DNA of 18,943 nucleotides from Actinomycetales bacterium. GTDB taxonomy: Bacteria; Actinomycetota; Actinomycetes; Actinomycetales; JAHECE01. How positions within the stretch are numbered: position 1 is the first letter of the stretch; every line of letters starts with the position of its first letter. This document shows positions 1 to 6,632 of this stretch, piece after piece. The notes below the pieces were generated by a model. It made no database searches and was not told where the DNA came from. It was given only the letters and a program-made list of their open reading frames with translations. The translations under genes were made by a program, and so were the position numbers. The stretch covers positions 1 to 18,943 of the forward strand of contig JAHECE010000020.1 of NCBI GenBank assembly GCA_024641895.1, given 5' to 3'.

Positions 1-375
1 GAGGGCTGCGGTCGAGGACGCGGTCCAGGTGAACAGGTCGTCCGACGTGGCGACGCCGATGCGCTGGACCTGGCCGCCCTCCGCGCGGGTGCACCCCGTG
101 TAGAACATGCGCCACCGGCCGTCCTCGCCTCGGACGACCGACCCGGTCCACGTCGCGAGGTCGTCGAAGGCCGGGCCGTCGGCCGCGACGAGCGCGTCCT
201 GGACCTCTTCCCAGTGCCAGAGATCCGTCGAGACGGCGTGCCCGACGGACGCCCGGAAGTGCCGGCGGCCCGGGTCGCCCAGGGCCCGCGAGGCCTTGAG
301 GTAGAAGCAGTGGTATCGCTCGCCGTCGTCGGCGAACCACATGTCCCAGGTCCAGACGTCGCGAAGAGTGTGCAC
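1..375 (-). CDS. Glycoside hydrolase-like beta-propeller protein, N-terminal 125 residues (partial)
   Basis: The reading frame starts with GTG at 375-373 and stays open to the window edge, so only the N-terminus is present. GGAGGA at 386-381 lies five bases upstream of the GTG and supports this start. The peptide has an early VWTWDMWF segment (residues 7-14), then YHCFYLKA, HAVSTDLWHW, TWTGSV near residue 76 and WRMFYTG. Aromatic-rich strands of this kind, with an early acidic residue after tryptophan and a W-T/S-G-S motif, resemble five-bladed propeller hydrolases of the GH32/GH43/GH68 type. Asp11 is a candidate nucleophile, but this is inferred from motif resemblance only. No signal peptide is visible, so the product is probably cytosolic. 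The exact family and substrate cannot be decided from this fragment. Confidence 0.72.
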   Translation of the reverse strand, partial: MHTLRDVWTWDMWFADDGERYHCFYLKASRALGDPGRRHFRASVGHAVSTDLWHWEEVQDALVAADGPAFDDLATWTGSVVRGEDGRWRMFYTGCTRAEGGQVQRIGVATSDDLFTWTASSTAAL

Positions 376-1060
376 GGGGGTCCTCCAGGTGCGGGGTGGG
401 CGTGCCGGGGCAGCACGGGAGAGCAGGCGGTCACGCGAGGGGGCAGAGCGAGACGAGCAGGGGGGGCGAGACGAGCAGGGGGCAGAGCGAGACGAGCAGG
501 GGACGAGCCAGTGCGTTCGGGCTGTTCGCGAGGTACGTCGTCGTGTGCTGCTGGGCAGCCGACCGGTGCGCTCGAACCTCGTCGGGGAGGTCTCGGGCGG
601 GTGGAGCGGGCCGGCTTGGGTTCTCGGGCAGGGACTGTCGGGGCGTGCTGAGCGCCAGGAGCAGCGGCGCGTGTCGTGATGTGCGGAGCGAGGGCCGGCG
701 GCCTTCTCCTACGGTGGAGTCAGCCTGGATCGGGCGATCGGGGCGTCGCAGGGGTCGTGGGCGTCGCTCGCGCGGCGGGCGTCGACGATGACGCTCCGGA
801 CCTCCGCGTGGGGACGACCCATGGCTTCTCCTGCCGCCTCGCATGTCGTCGTGGTGCTCGGACGTGGCCCCCGACCTCTGCAGCCGTCCTCGAGCGAGGA
901 CCGCTGCAAGGACTTTCGTGGGGGCGCTGAGAAGAGGGTGCCTGCCCTGTTCACGGCTGTCAACCTGTCGCGGGTTGCGCACGGCCACGTTGCGTCCGCG
1001 CTGCTGCTGCCCGGTCGGGGATGCTGCCGAGCGTCGTCTCGGCCGGCCGCGATCGGGGGC
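376..1060. other. 685-base non-coding gap
   Basis: This gap lies between the start of the hydrolase gene and the stop of the helicase gene, both on the minus strand. The frames that stay open through it give arginine/proline/glycine-rich translations with no recognisable domain, as expected of random GC-rich DNA. It contains a short tandem repeat at 439-503. It also has a hairpin at 880-907 with 13-base arms and one mismatch, without a following T-run, which could end helicase transcription. A 37-codon minus-strand frame at 709-822 has a fair ribosome-binding site but no recognisable product. The promoter of the hydrolase gene should be near 380-560, but no convincing -35/-10 pair was found. 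Confidence 0.6.
439..503. repeat. Short tandem repeat, three copies of a 15-base unit
   Basis: CGAGACGAGCAGGGG occurs at 449-463, 467-481 and 488-502, at steps of 18 and 21 bases. The outer two copies share a longer flank, GGGGCAGAG, immediately before the unit. A partial fourth copy (ACGAGC) follows at 503. The array lies roughly 75-130 bases upstream of the hydrolase start codon. It could be a regulatory protein binding array or simple slippage-derived sequence; nothing in the sequence decides between them. Confidence 0.75.
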
Positions 1061-3700
1061 TCAGGAGTGGGGGCCGACCTCGAGGACCCGCAGGACGACG
1101 GCCCCGGCGGCGTCGCTCGCGTCCAGGTCGACGTCGGCCGTGATCGCCCAGTCCCGGTCGCCGGCGGGGTCCTCCAAGACCTGACGGGCGTGCCAGGTGC
1201 GGCCGTCCTCGCGCAGGGTGACGAACGCCGTCGACCGGGCCGACGCCCCGATCCCGATGGCGTCGTACTCCGCCCAGTACCCGTGCAGCGCCTGCTCCCA
1301 GGCATCGGCGTCCCAGACTGCGGAGACGGGCTCGGCCGCGTCGGCGGGGACGGCGGGACCTCCGGCTTCCCCATCCGGCTCGGGCTGCGGCCAGAGGTCG
1401 CCCAGGGCGCCAAGCGCCGGGTAGGCCTCGCGGGCGGCGAGCTCCACCCGGCGGAACAGGGCGTTGCGCACCATGACGCGGAACGCGCGTGGGTTCGCGC
1501 TGACGGGCCGCTCGACAGGCTGGCCCTCGTCCTGGCCACCGGTCGGGCCGGCCGTCGCCGCGGTCCCGTCCTCAGGCCCGATGCCCATCAGCGACTCCCA
1601 CTCGGCGAGCAGGCTCGAGTCGACCGCCCGGACCATCTCGCCGAGCCACTCGATGACGTCCTCGAGCTCCTCGTTGCGGGACTCGGCCGGCACCACCTGT
1701 CGCAAGGCCTTGTAGGCGTCGGAGAGGTAGCGCAGCAGGACGCCCTCGGAGCGGGCGAGGCCGTACTGGGAGATCAGCTCCGCGAACGTCATGGCGTGCT
1801 CGGCCATCTCGCGGACGACCGACTTGGGCTTGAGCTCGTAGTCGCCCACCCACGGGTGGGAGGTCCGGTACAGCGCCAGGGCGGCCCCGAGCAGCTCGGC
1901 GAGCGGGCGCGGATAGGTGATCTCGGACAGGAGCTCCATCCGCTCCTCGTACTCGATCCCCTCGGCCTTCATCGCCCCGATCGCCTCGCCGCGCGCGGCC
2001 TTCTCCTGGGCGATGAGCACGGGACGCGGGTCCTCCAGCGTCGCCTCGATCACGGACACGACGTCGAGCGCGTAGGTCGGCGACTCCCGGTCCAGCACCT
2101 CGAGCGCCGCGAGCGCGAAGGGAGACAGCGGGGCGTTGAGCGCGAAGTCGCGCGGCAGGTCGATGGTGAGCCGGACGCGGCGGCCGTGCTCGTCCGGCTC
2201 GGCCAGGCGCTCGACGACGCCGCCGGCACGCAGTGACCGGTAGATCGCGATGGCGCGGCGCAGGTGCGGGTCGCGGTCGGTCGGGGGCTCGTGGTTCTCG
2301 CGCAGCAGCCGTGCCATCGCGGCCACGGCGTCGCCCTCCCGGGCGAGGACGCCGAGGACCATCGCGTGCGACACGGCGAACTGGCTGCTCAGCGGCTCGG
2401 GTGCTGAGTCGCGCAGCCGCTCGAAGGTCTTGTCGGTCCAGTTGACCACCCCCTCGGGGGCCTTCTTGCGGACGATCTTGCGCCGCTTGCGCTCGTCGTC
2501 GCCGGCCTTGTCCAGGGCCTTGGCGTTCTCGATGACGTGGTCCGGCGCCTGGACGATGACCTCGCCGAGGGTGTCGAAGCCCGCCCGGCCGGCGCGCCCG
2601 GCGACCTGGTGGAACTCCCGGGCGGTGAGGTGCCGCTGCCGGATGCCGTCGTACTTGGTCAGCGCCGTGATCACCACGGTCTTGATCGGCACGTTGATGC
2701 CGACGCCGAGCGTGTCCGTCCCGCAGACCACGCCGAGCAGCCCCTGCTGCGTGAGGCGCTCGACGAGGCGCCGGTAGCGGGGGAGCATGCCCGCGTGATG
2801 GACGCCGACGCCGGCGCGCAGCAGGCGGGACAGGGTCGCCCCGAAGCCGGGGCCGAACCGGAAGGAGCCGATCGCCTCGACGATCGCGTCGCGCTGCGCC
2901 CGGGTCGCGATCGCGACCGAGGTGAGCGACTGGGCGCGCTCGACGGCGGCGGCCTGCGTGAAGTGGACGACGTAGACGGGGGAGCGGCCCTTCTGGACGA
3001 GCCCGACCAGCAGGTCCTGCAGCGGTTCGAGGGAGTACTCGAACTCCAGCGGCACCGGGCGGACGGCGTCGGTGATGACGGCGACGTCGCGTCCGGTGCG
3101 CTTCTCGAGATCCTCGGCGATGAAGGACATGTCGCCGAGCGTCGCGGACATGAGCACGAACTGGGCGCCGGTGAGCTCGAGCAGCGGCACCTGCCAGGCC
3201 CAGCCCCGCTGCGGGTCCGCGTAGTAGTGGAACTCGTCCATGACGACCACCGCGTCGCCGCCTGCCGCCGCCGCACCTTCGCGCAGGGCCTGACCGGCGA
3301 GGATCTCCGCCGTGCAGCAGATGATCGGGGCACCGGGGTTGATCGCCGCGTCGCCCGTGAGCATGCCGACCTGCGCGGAGCCGAAGATGTCGATGAGGGC
3401 GAAGAACTTCTCGCTGACGAGGGCCTTGATCGGCGCCGTGTAGTACGAGCGTGCGCCCCGGGCGAGCGCGGCCGCGTGGGCGCCGACGGCCACGAGCGAC
3501 TTCCCCGAACCGGTGGGCGTCGAGAGGATCACGTGGGAGCCCGTCAGGATCGACAGCACCGCCTCGTCCTGGTGGGCGTAGAGGCTCAGGCCCTGGTCGC
3601 CGGCCCAGTCGGTGAACAGCTCGTAGACCTCGTCCGGACCGGGCGCGTGCTGCAGCCGGAGGAGGAAGCGCTCGGCCTGCTGCGCCTTCGTCGCGCTCAC
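1061..3700 (-). CDS. DEAD/DEAH-box helicase of the DUF3516 (Ski2/Mtr4-like) family
   Basis: An 879-residue superfamily 2 ATP-dependent helicase, probably acting on RNA. Visible motifs are Walker A TPTGSGKS (61-68), the DEFH Walker B box (155-158), motif III SAT (185-187), GTDTLGVGINVP (327-338) and motif VI QVAGRAGRAG (365-374). The remaining ~500 residues match the layout of actinobacterial helicases with a C-terminal DUF3516 region and contain no other motif I recognise. GTG at 3700-3698 is chosen as start because it overlaps the stop of the upstream membrane-protein gene in GTGA and has AGGTGG four bases upstream. The frame stays open much further upstream, but that part is antisense to the frame of the neighbour's coding sequence. 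The 4-base overlap implies translational coupling. The biological role is not established; RNA turnover is an inference from the family. Confidence 0.93.
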   Translation of the reverse strand: MSATKAQQAERFLLRLQHAPGPDEVYELFTDWAGDQGLSLYAHQDEAVLSILTGSHVILSTPTGSGKSLVAVGAHAAALARGARSYYTAPIKALVSEKFFALIDIFGSAQVGMLTGDAAINPGAPIICCTAEILAGQALREGAAAAGGDAVVVMDEFHYYADPQRGWAWQVPLLELTGAQFVLMSATLGDMSFIAEDLEKRTGRDVAVITDAVRPVPLEFEYSLEPLQDLLVGLVQKGRSPVYVVHFTQAAAVERAQSLTSVAIATRAQRDAIVEAIGSFRFGPGFGATLSRLLRAGVGVHHAGMLPRYRRLVERLTQQGLLGVVCGTDTLGVGINVPIKTVVITALTKYDGIRQRHLTAREFHQVAGRAGRAGFDTLGEVIVQAPDHVIENAKALDKAGDDERKRRKIVRKKAPEGVVNWTDKTFERLRDSAPEPLSSQFAVSHAMVLGVLAREGDAVAAMARLLRENHEPPTDRDPHLRRAIAIYRSLRAGGVVERLAEPDEHGRRVRLTIDLPRDFALNAPLSPFALAALEVLDRESPTYALDVVSVIEATLEDPRPVLIAQEKAARGEAIGAMKAEGIEYEERMELLSEITYPRPLAELLGAALALYRTSHPWVGDYELKPKSVVREMAEHAMTFAELISQYGLARSEGVLLRYLSDAYKALRQVVPAESRNEELEDVIEWLGEMVRAVDSSLLAEWESLMGIGPEDGTAATAGPTGGQDEGQPVERPVSANPRAFRVMVRNALFRRVELAAREAYPALGALGDLWPQPEPDGEAGGPAVPADAAEPVSAVWDADAWEQALHGYWAEYDAIGIGASARSTAFVTLREDGRTWHARQVLEDPAGDRDWAITADVDLDASDAAGAVVLRVLEVGPHS

Positions 3701-4725
3701 CGGACCACCTCGCCGGCGACGGCGGGCAGCGGCGCGGCCGCCTCGGTGAGGGCGCGCAGGCCTCGCTCCAACGGCCCGCGGCCGAACAGGTGGACCCAGA
3801 GCGTGCAGCCGACCAGGGTGACGAGCGTGAACGCGATGAGCGTGCCGTTGGTCGTCTGTGCGTAGATCACGGCTGGACCCATCGCGGCGACGGCGACGAT
3901 CTGCGCGGTGTAGACGGTCAGGGCCATCGCCCCGGTCGCCGCGACCGGCGCCAGGACGAACCGGACGGCGCGGGACTCGGTCAGGAGCAGGAGCAGCCCC
4001 ACGAGTGCCATCGCGACGCCCAGGTTGCCGAGCACCTCCGGCGTCGTGTCGGCGTGGGGAGCGATCGAGAGGTAGCTCGCGAGCCGCGGGGGCGCCACCT
4101 GGCCCAGGAAGGCGCCGACCCCGTAGCCGAGAAGCGCGAGGCCTGCACCGCCGGTCAGCAGCATGACCTGGGTCTCGCGCGTGCGCAGGGCGAGCCGGCC
4201 GACAGCCAGGCCGGTCAGGACGTAGGCCATCCAGACGACGACGGGGTAGGCCCCGGTCGCCAGGAGGCCCAGGGGCATCATGGACCAGTCCCTGCCCCCG
4301 GCGGCTTGCACCACGACGGGGCCGGCGATCGCGAAGGCGCCGGCCGCCGCCACGAGCGGCCCGGGGCGAGCGCCGAGGAACGGCAGGGCGGCCGCGAACA
4401 TCACGCCGTAGGCAGGCAGGATCACCGCGATCGGGGTATCGAGCGCGAAGAGCGCGTAGCCGAGGAAGAAGACGACGACGGCGCGCACGACGAGCCTCAG
4501 GCGGACCTGTCGTCGCGCCTGACCCGCCACGGCGTGCTGACCGCCGGACATCAGGGCGATCGAGATCCCGGCCAGCAGCGCGAACATCGTGGACGAGCGC
4601 CCGTTGGCCACCGTGAGCCAGCCGGTGCCGGACCAGAAGTCGTCCCCGATGGCGCCGACGTGGGCAGTGAACATCCCGAGCACGGCGAGTCCCCGCGCGA
4701 CGTCGATGCCCACGAGCCGTTTCAC
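3697..4725 (-). CDS. Polytopic membrane protein of the DUF418/DUF1624 (acyltransferase-like) type
   Basis: A 342-residue protein with about ten hydrophobic segments. The N-terminus (KRLVGIDVARGLAVLGM, then FTAHVG) is the typical opening of the DUF1624/heparan-alpha-glucosaminide N-acetyltransferase-like and DUF418 families. The end (FGRGPLERGLRALT) resembles the DUF418 signature. These proteins sit in the cytoplasmic membrane and may transfer acyl groups to surface sugars, but the substrate is unknown and acyltransferase activity is inferred only. The start is GTG at 4725-4723. No Shine-Dalgarno is seen; instead a TACAGT hexamer lies exactly six bases upstream, indicating a leaderless mRNA. 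Its stop overlaps the start of the helicase gene, so the two are co-transcribed. Confidence 0.85.
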   Translation of the reverse strand: MKRLVGIDVARGLAVLGMFTAHVGAIGDDFWSGTGWLTVANGRSSTMFALLAGISIALMSGGQHAVAGQARRQVRLRLVVRAVVVFFLGYALFALDTPIAVILPAYGVMFAAALPFLGARPGPLVAAAGAFAIAGPVVVQAAGGRDWSMMPLGLLATGAYPVVVWMAYVLTGLAVGRLALRTRETQVMLLTGGAGLALLGYGVGAFLGQVAPPRLASYLSIAPHADTTPEVLGNLGVAMALVGLLLLLTESRAVRFVLAPVAATGAMALTVYTAQIVAVAAMGPAVIYAQTTNGTLIAFTLVTLVGCTLWVHLFGRGPLERGLRALTEAAAPLPAVAGEVVR

Positions 4726-4731
4726 CGGGCC

Positions 4732-4737
4732 ACTGTA
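4732..4737 (-). promoter_or_regulatory. Leaderless -10 element of the membrane-protein/helicase unit
   Basis: On the minus strand TACAGT (4737-4732) is followed by six bases (GGCCCG) and then the GTG start at 4725. This puts the expected transcription start at or next to the start codon. No good -35 hexamer is visible at 17-18 bases. Confidence 0.6.
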
Positions 4738-4793
4738 TGCGCGCGGGCATGGTGTGCTCCGCCTGCCGGGAGCCGGGCCGGGCGCGCAGACGC

Positions 4794-4836
4794 CTCGTCA
4801 GCGGGCGGTGCTCACCGGTAGAACGCTCGTCAGCGG
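4794..4836. repeat. 11-base direct repeat in a divergent promoter region
   Basis: CTCGTCAGCGG occurs at 4794-4804 and again at 4826-4836, 32 bases apart (about three helical turns). It sits in the 183-base gap between the divergent membrane-protein and methyltransferase genes. In-phase spacing is compatible with two sites for a regulator binding one DNA face, but two copies of a GC-rich 11-mer can also arise by chance. Confidence 0.45.
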
Positions 4837-4896
4837 TGGGCGACGTTGCTCCCCGACCGGCGTCGCGGATGCCGGCGCATCGGGCGCGCACCGGCA

Positions 4897-4902
4897 TACG
4901 GT
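4897..4902 (+). promoter_or_regulatory. Leaderless -10 element of the methyltransferase gene
   Basis: TACGGT is followed by six bases and the ATG at 4909. No Shine-Dalgarno precedes the ATG, so translation probably begins at the first base of the mRNA. Confidence 0.6.
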
Positions 4903-4908
4903 GTGCCC

Positions 4909-5790
4909 ATGTCAGCCAACGACGCCGGCATGCCGGCGGTGCGCGCGTCCGGCGCCCCTTCGAACCGGGCGTTCGCGCACGGCGCGCCTTCGGGTCGAGC
5001 CGCCGCGCCCGACCACCACGTGGGCTTGCTCGCCTCCTACCGCTGGCGGACCGCCGAGAACTCGGCGGCGTACCTGCTGCCGCACCTGCGAGCCGGGATG
5101 GACGTCCTCGACGCGGGTTGCGGGCCGGGGTCCGTCACCGTCGACCTTGCGCGCATCGTGGCCCCGGGTCGCGTCGTCGGCGTCGACCTCTCGACCGAGG
5201 CGCTCCGCAAGGCCGGCGAGCTCGCGGCCGCTCGCGGCGTCGACACCGTGGTCTTCGAGCGCGCCGACGTCACCGAGCTGCCGTATCGCGACGGCAGCTT
5301 CGAGGTCGTCCATGCCCATCAGGTGCTCCAACACCTCGCGGACCCGGTCGCCGCGCTGCGCGAGATGCGCCGGGTGACCCGTCCCGGCGGCCTGGTGGCG
5401 GTGCGCGACGCCGACTACGCCGCGACGTCGTGGTATCCCGAGCTCCCCGGGCTCGCCGTCTGGGCCCGCATCTACCGCGAGGCGGAAGCGTCCCACGGCG
5501 CGCGGGCCGACGCGGGGCGCCGGCTGCTGTCGTGGGCGAGGGCTGCCGGGTTCGAGGACGTCACGGCATCGGCAAGTGTGTGGTGCTTCGCGAACGAGGA
5601 CGAACGCGCCTGGTGGGGTCGGCTGTGGGCGGGCCGCTGCGTCGATTCCGCCGTCGCCCGCAGGGCGGTCGCCGGCGGGCTGGCCACCGAGGCCGATCTC
5701 GCCGCGGTCGCGCGCGCCTGGCTCGAGTGGGCCGATTCCGCGGACGCGTGGTGCACCGTCGTGCACGGCGAGGTGGTCGCGCGACGCTGA
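4909..5790 (+). CDS. Class I SAM-dependent methyltransferase (UbiE/Methyltransf_11 type)
   Basis: A 293-residue protein. Motif I is VLDAGCGPG (66-74), followed by VVGVDLS near 89-95 for the acidic ribose-binding residue, a DVTELPYRDGSFEVVHA stretch and HVLQH-like VLQHLADP before REMRRVTRPGG. This is the normal order for Methyltransf_11 enzymes. The roughly 60 residues before motif I include a low-complexity Ala/Gly/Arg segment and then SYRWRTAENSAAYLLP. The substrate cannot be told from sequence, and menaquinone methyltransferase is only one possibility. The frame is open 21 codons further upstream, but the ATG at 4909 is preferred because it is six bases after a TACGGT -10. It is transcribed away from the helicase unit. 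Confidence 0.9.
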   Translation: MSANDAGMPAVRASGAPSNRAFAHGAPSGRAAAPDHHVGLLASYRWRTAENSAAYLLPHLRAGMDVLDAGCGPGSVTVDLARIVAPGRVVGVDLSTEALRKAGELAAARGVDTVVFERADVTELPYRDGSFEVVHAHQVLQHLADPVAALREMRRVTRPGGLVAVRDADYAATSWYPELPGLAVWARIYREAEASHGARADAGRRLLSWARAAGFEDVTASASVWCFANEDERAWWGRLWAGRCVDSAVARRAVAGGLATEADLAAVARAWLEWADSADAWCTVVHGEVVARR

Positions 5791-5817
5791 GGTTCCCCGT
5801 CCCGTCGAAGGCGTCGC

Positions 5818-5823
5818 TAGCGT
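5818..5823 (+). promoter_or_regulatory. Leaderless -10 element of the FAH-family gene
   Basis: TAGCGT is followed by six bases and the ATG at 5830, in the 39-base gap after the methyltransferase stop. The same geometry occurs before the flanking genes. Confidence 0.6.
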
Positions 5824-5829
5824 GGTTCC

Positions 5830-6603
5830 ATGCGCATCGCACGCTTCACCACGGGTGAGGACCCCCGCTACGCCCTGCTCGAGGAAGGCTCGGACGAGCT
5901 CGTGGTCATCGCCGGGGACCCGCTCTACACACCGATCACGCCCACCGGTCGCCGGGTGCCTCTCGCCGACGCTCGCTTGCTCGCCCCGGTGATCCCGCGC
6001 TCCAAGGTGGTCGGCGTCGGCCACAACTACGCCGCCCACGTCGCGGAGCTGGGCAACGACCTGCCCGCCGAGCCGCTGCTGTTCCTCAAGCCGAACACCT
6101 CCGTCATCGGCCCGGGGGAGCCGATCGTGCTGCCCCGCTGGTCGCAAGAGGTGCACCACGAGGCCGAGCTGGCCGTGATCATCTCCCGCATCTGCAAGGA
6201 CGTCCCGCGGGAGCGGGCGAGCGACGTCATCCTCGGTTACACCGTCGCCGACGACGTGACAGCGCGTGACATCCAGCGCAGCGACGACCAGTGGACCCGC
6301 GCCAAGGGCTTCGACACCTCGACGCCGCTGGGTCCGGTGATCGTCACCGACCTCGATCCCCGCGACCTGGCGGTCACCGCCCGCGTGGACGGCGAGCTCC
6401 GCCAGGACGGCCGTACGAGCGAGATGGTCTTCGACGTCGCGACCCTCGTCGCGTACGTCTCCGGGGTGTTCACGCTGCTGCCGGGCGACGTGATCCTCAC
6501 CGGCACCCCCGCAGGCGTCGGCCCGATCCGGGCCGGCCAGCGGGTCGACGTGGCGGTCGAGGGCATCGGCGTGCTGTCCAACCCGGTCGTCGCCCCGCGC
6601 TGA
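5830..6603 (+). CDS. Fumarylacetoacetate hydrolase (FAH) family protein
   Basis: A 257-residue protein consisting of a short N-terminal segment and the FAH fold. VVGVGHNYAAH (60-70) and HHEAELAVII (109-118, metal ligands Glu111 and Glu113) are present. So are GYTVADDVTARD (136-147, metal ligand Asp142 and catalytic-site surroundings), the RAKGFDT lysine segment and the C-terminal LLPGDVILTGTPAGVG. Family members bind Mg2+ or Mn2+ and cleave or isomerise C-C bonds in acylpyruvates and related 2-oxo acids (acylpyruvase, oxaloacetate decarboxylase, HHDD isomerase). The particular substrate is not evident. The gene sits 29 bases upstream of gltX, an arrangement common in actinobacteria, yet each has its own promoter-like element. 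Function beyond family level is uncertain. Confidence 0.92.
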   Translation: MRIARFTTGEDPRYALLEEGSDELVVIAGDPLYTPITPTGRRVPLADARLLAPVIPRSKVVGVGHNYAAHVAELGNDLPAEPLLFLKPNTSVIGPGEPIVLPRWSQEVHHEAELAVIISRICKDVPRERASDVILGYTVADDVTARDIQRSDDQWTRAKGFDTSTPLGPVIVTDLDPRDLAVTARVDGELRQDGRTSEMVFDVATLVAYVSGVFTLLPGDVILTGTPAGVGPIRAGQRVDVAVEGIGVLSNPVVAPR

Positions 6604-6620
6604 GCCCGCGCGCCGCGCAC

Positions 6621-6626
6621 TACCAT
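6621..6626 (+). promoter_or_regulatory. Leaderless -10 element of gltX
   Basis: TACCAT is followed by six bases and the GTG at 6633, within the 29-base gap after the FAH gene. No Shine-Dalgarno is present, and the hexamer position supports the GTG as the true start. Confidence 0.58.
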
Positions 6627-6632
6627 CCCCGG

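Noticed and set aside
880..907. Hairpin considered as a definite terminator of the helicase gene
   Set aside because: It is more than 150 bases past the stop, has a mismatch and lacks a T-run, so it is only mentioned under the gap.
431..988. 185-codon minus-strand open frame in the long gap
   Set aside because: Low-complexity Arg/Pro-rich translation, with a repetitive end that simply reflects the DNA repeat; no ribosome-binding site or domain.
1061..4897. Helicase frame open far upstream, suggesting a 1278-residue protein
   Set aside because: The first ~400 residues are Arg/Gly-rich out-of-frame translation of the membrane-protein gene; the GTGA overlap and Shine-Dalgarno fix the start at 3700.
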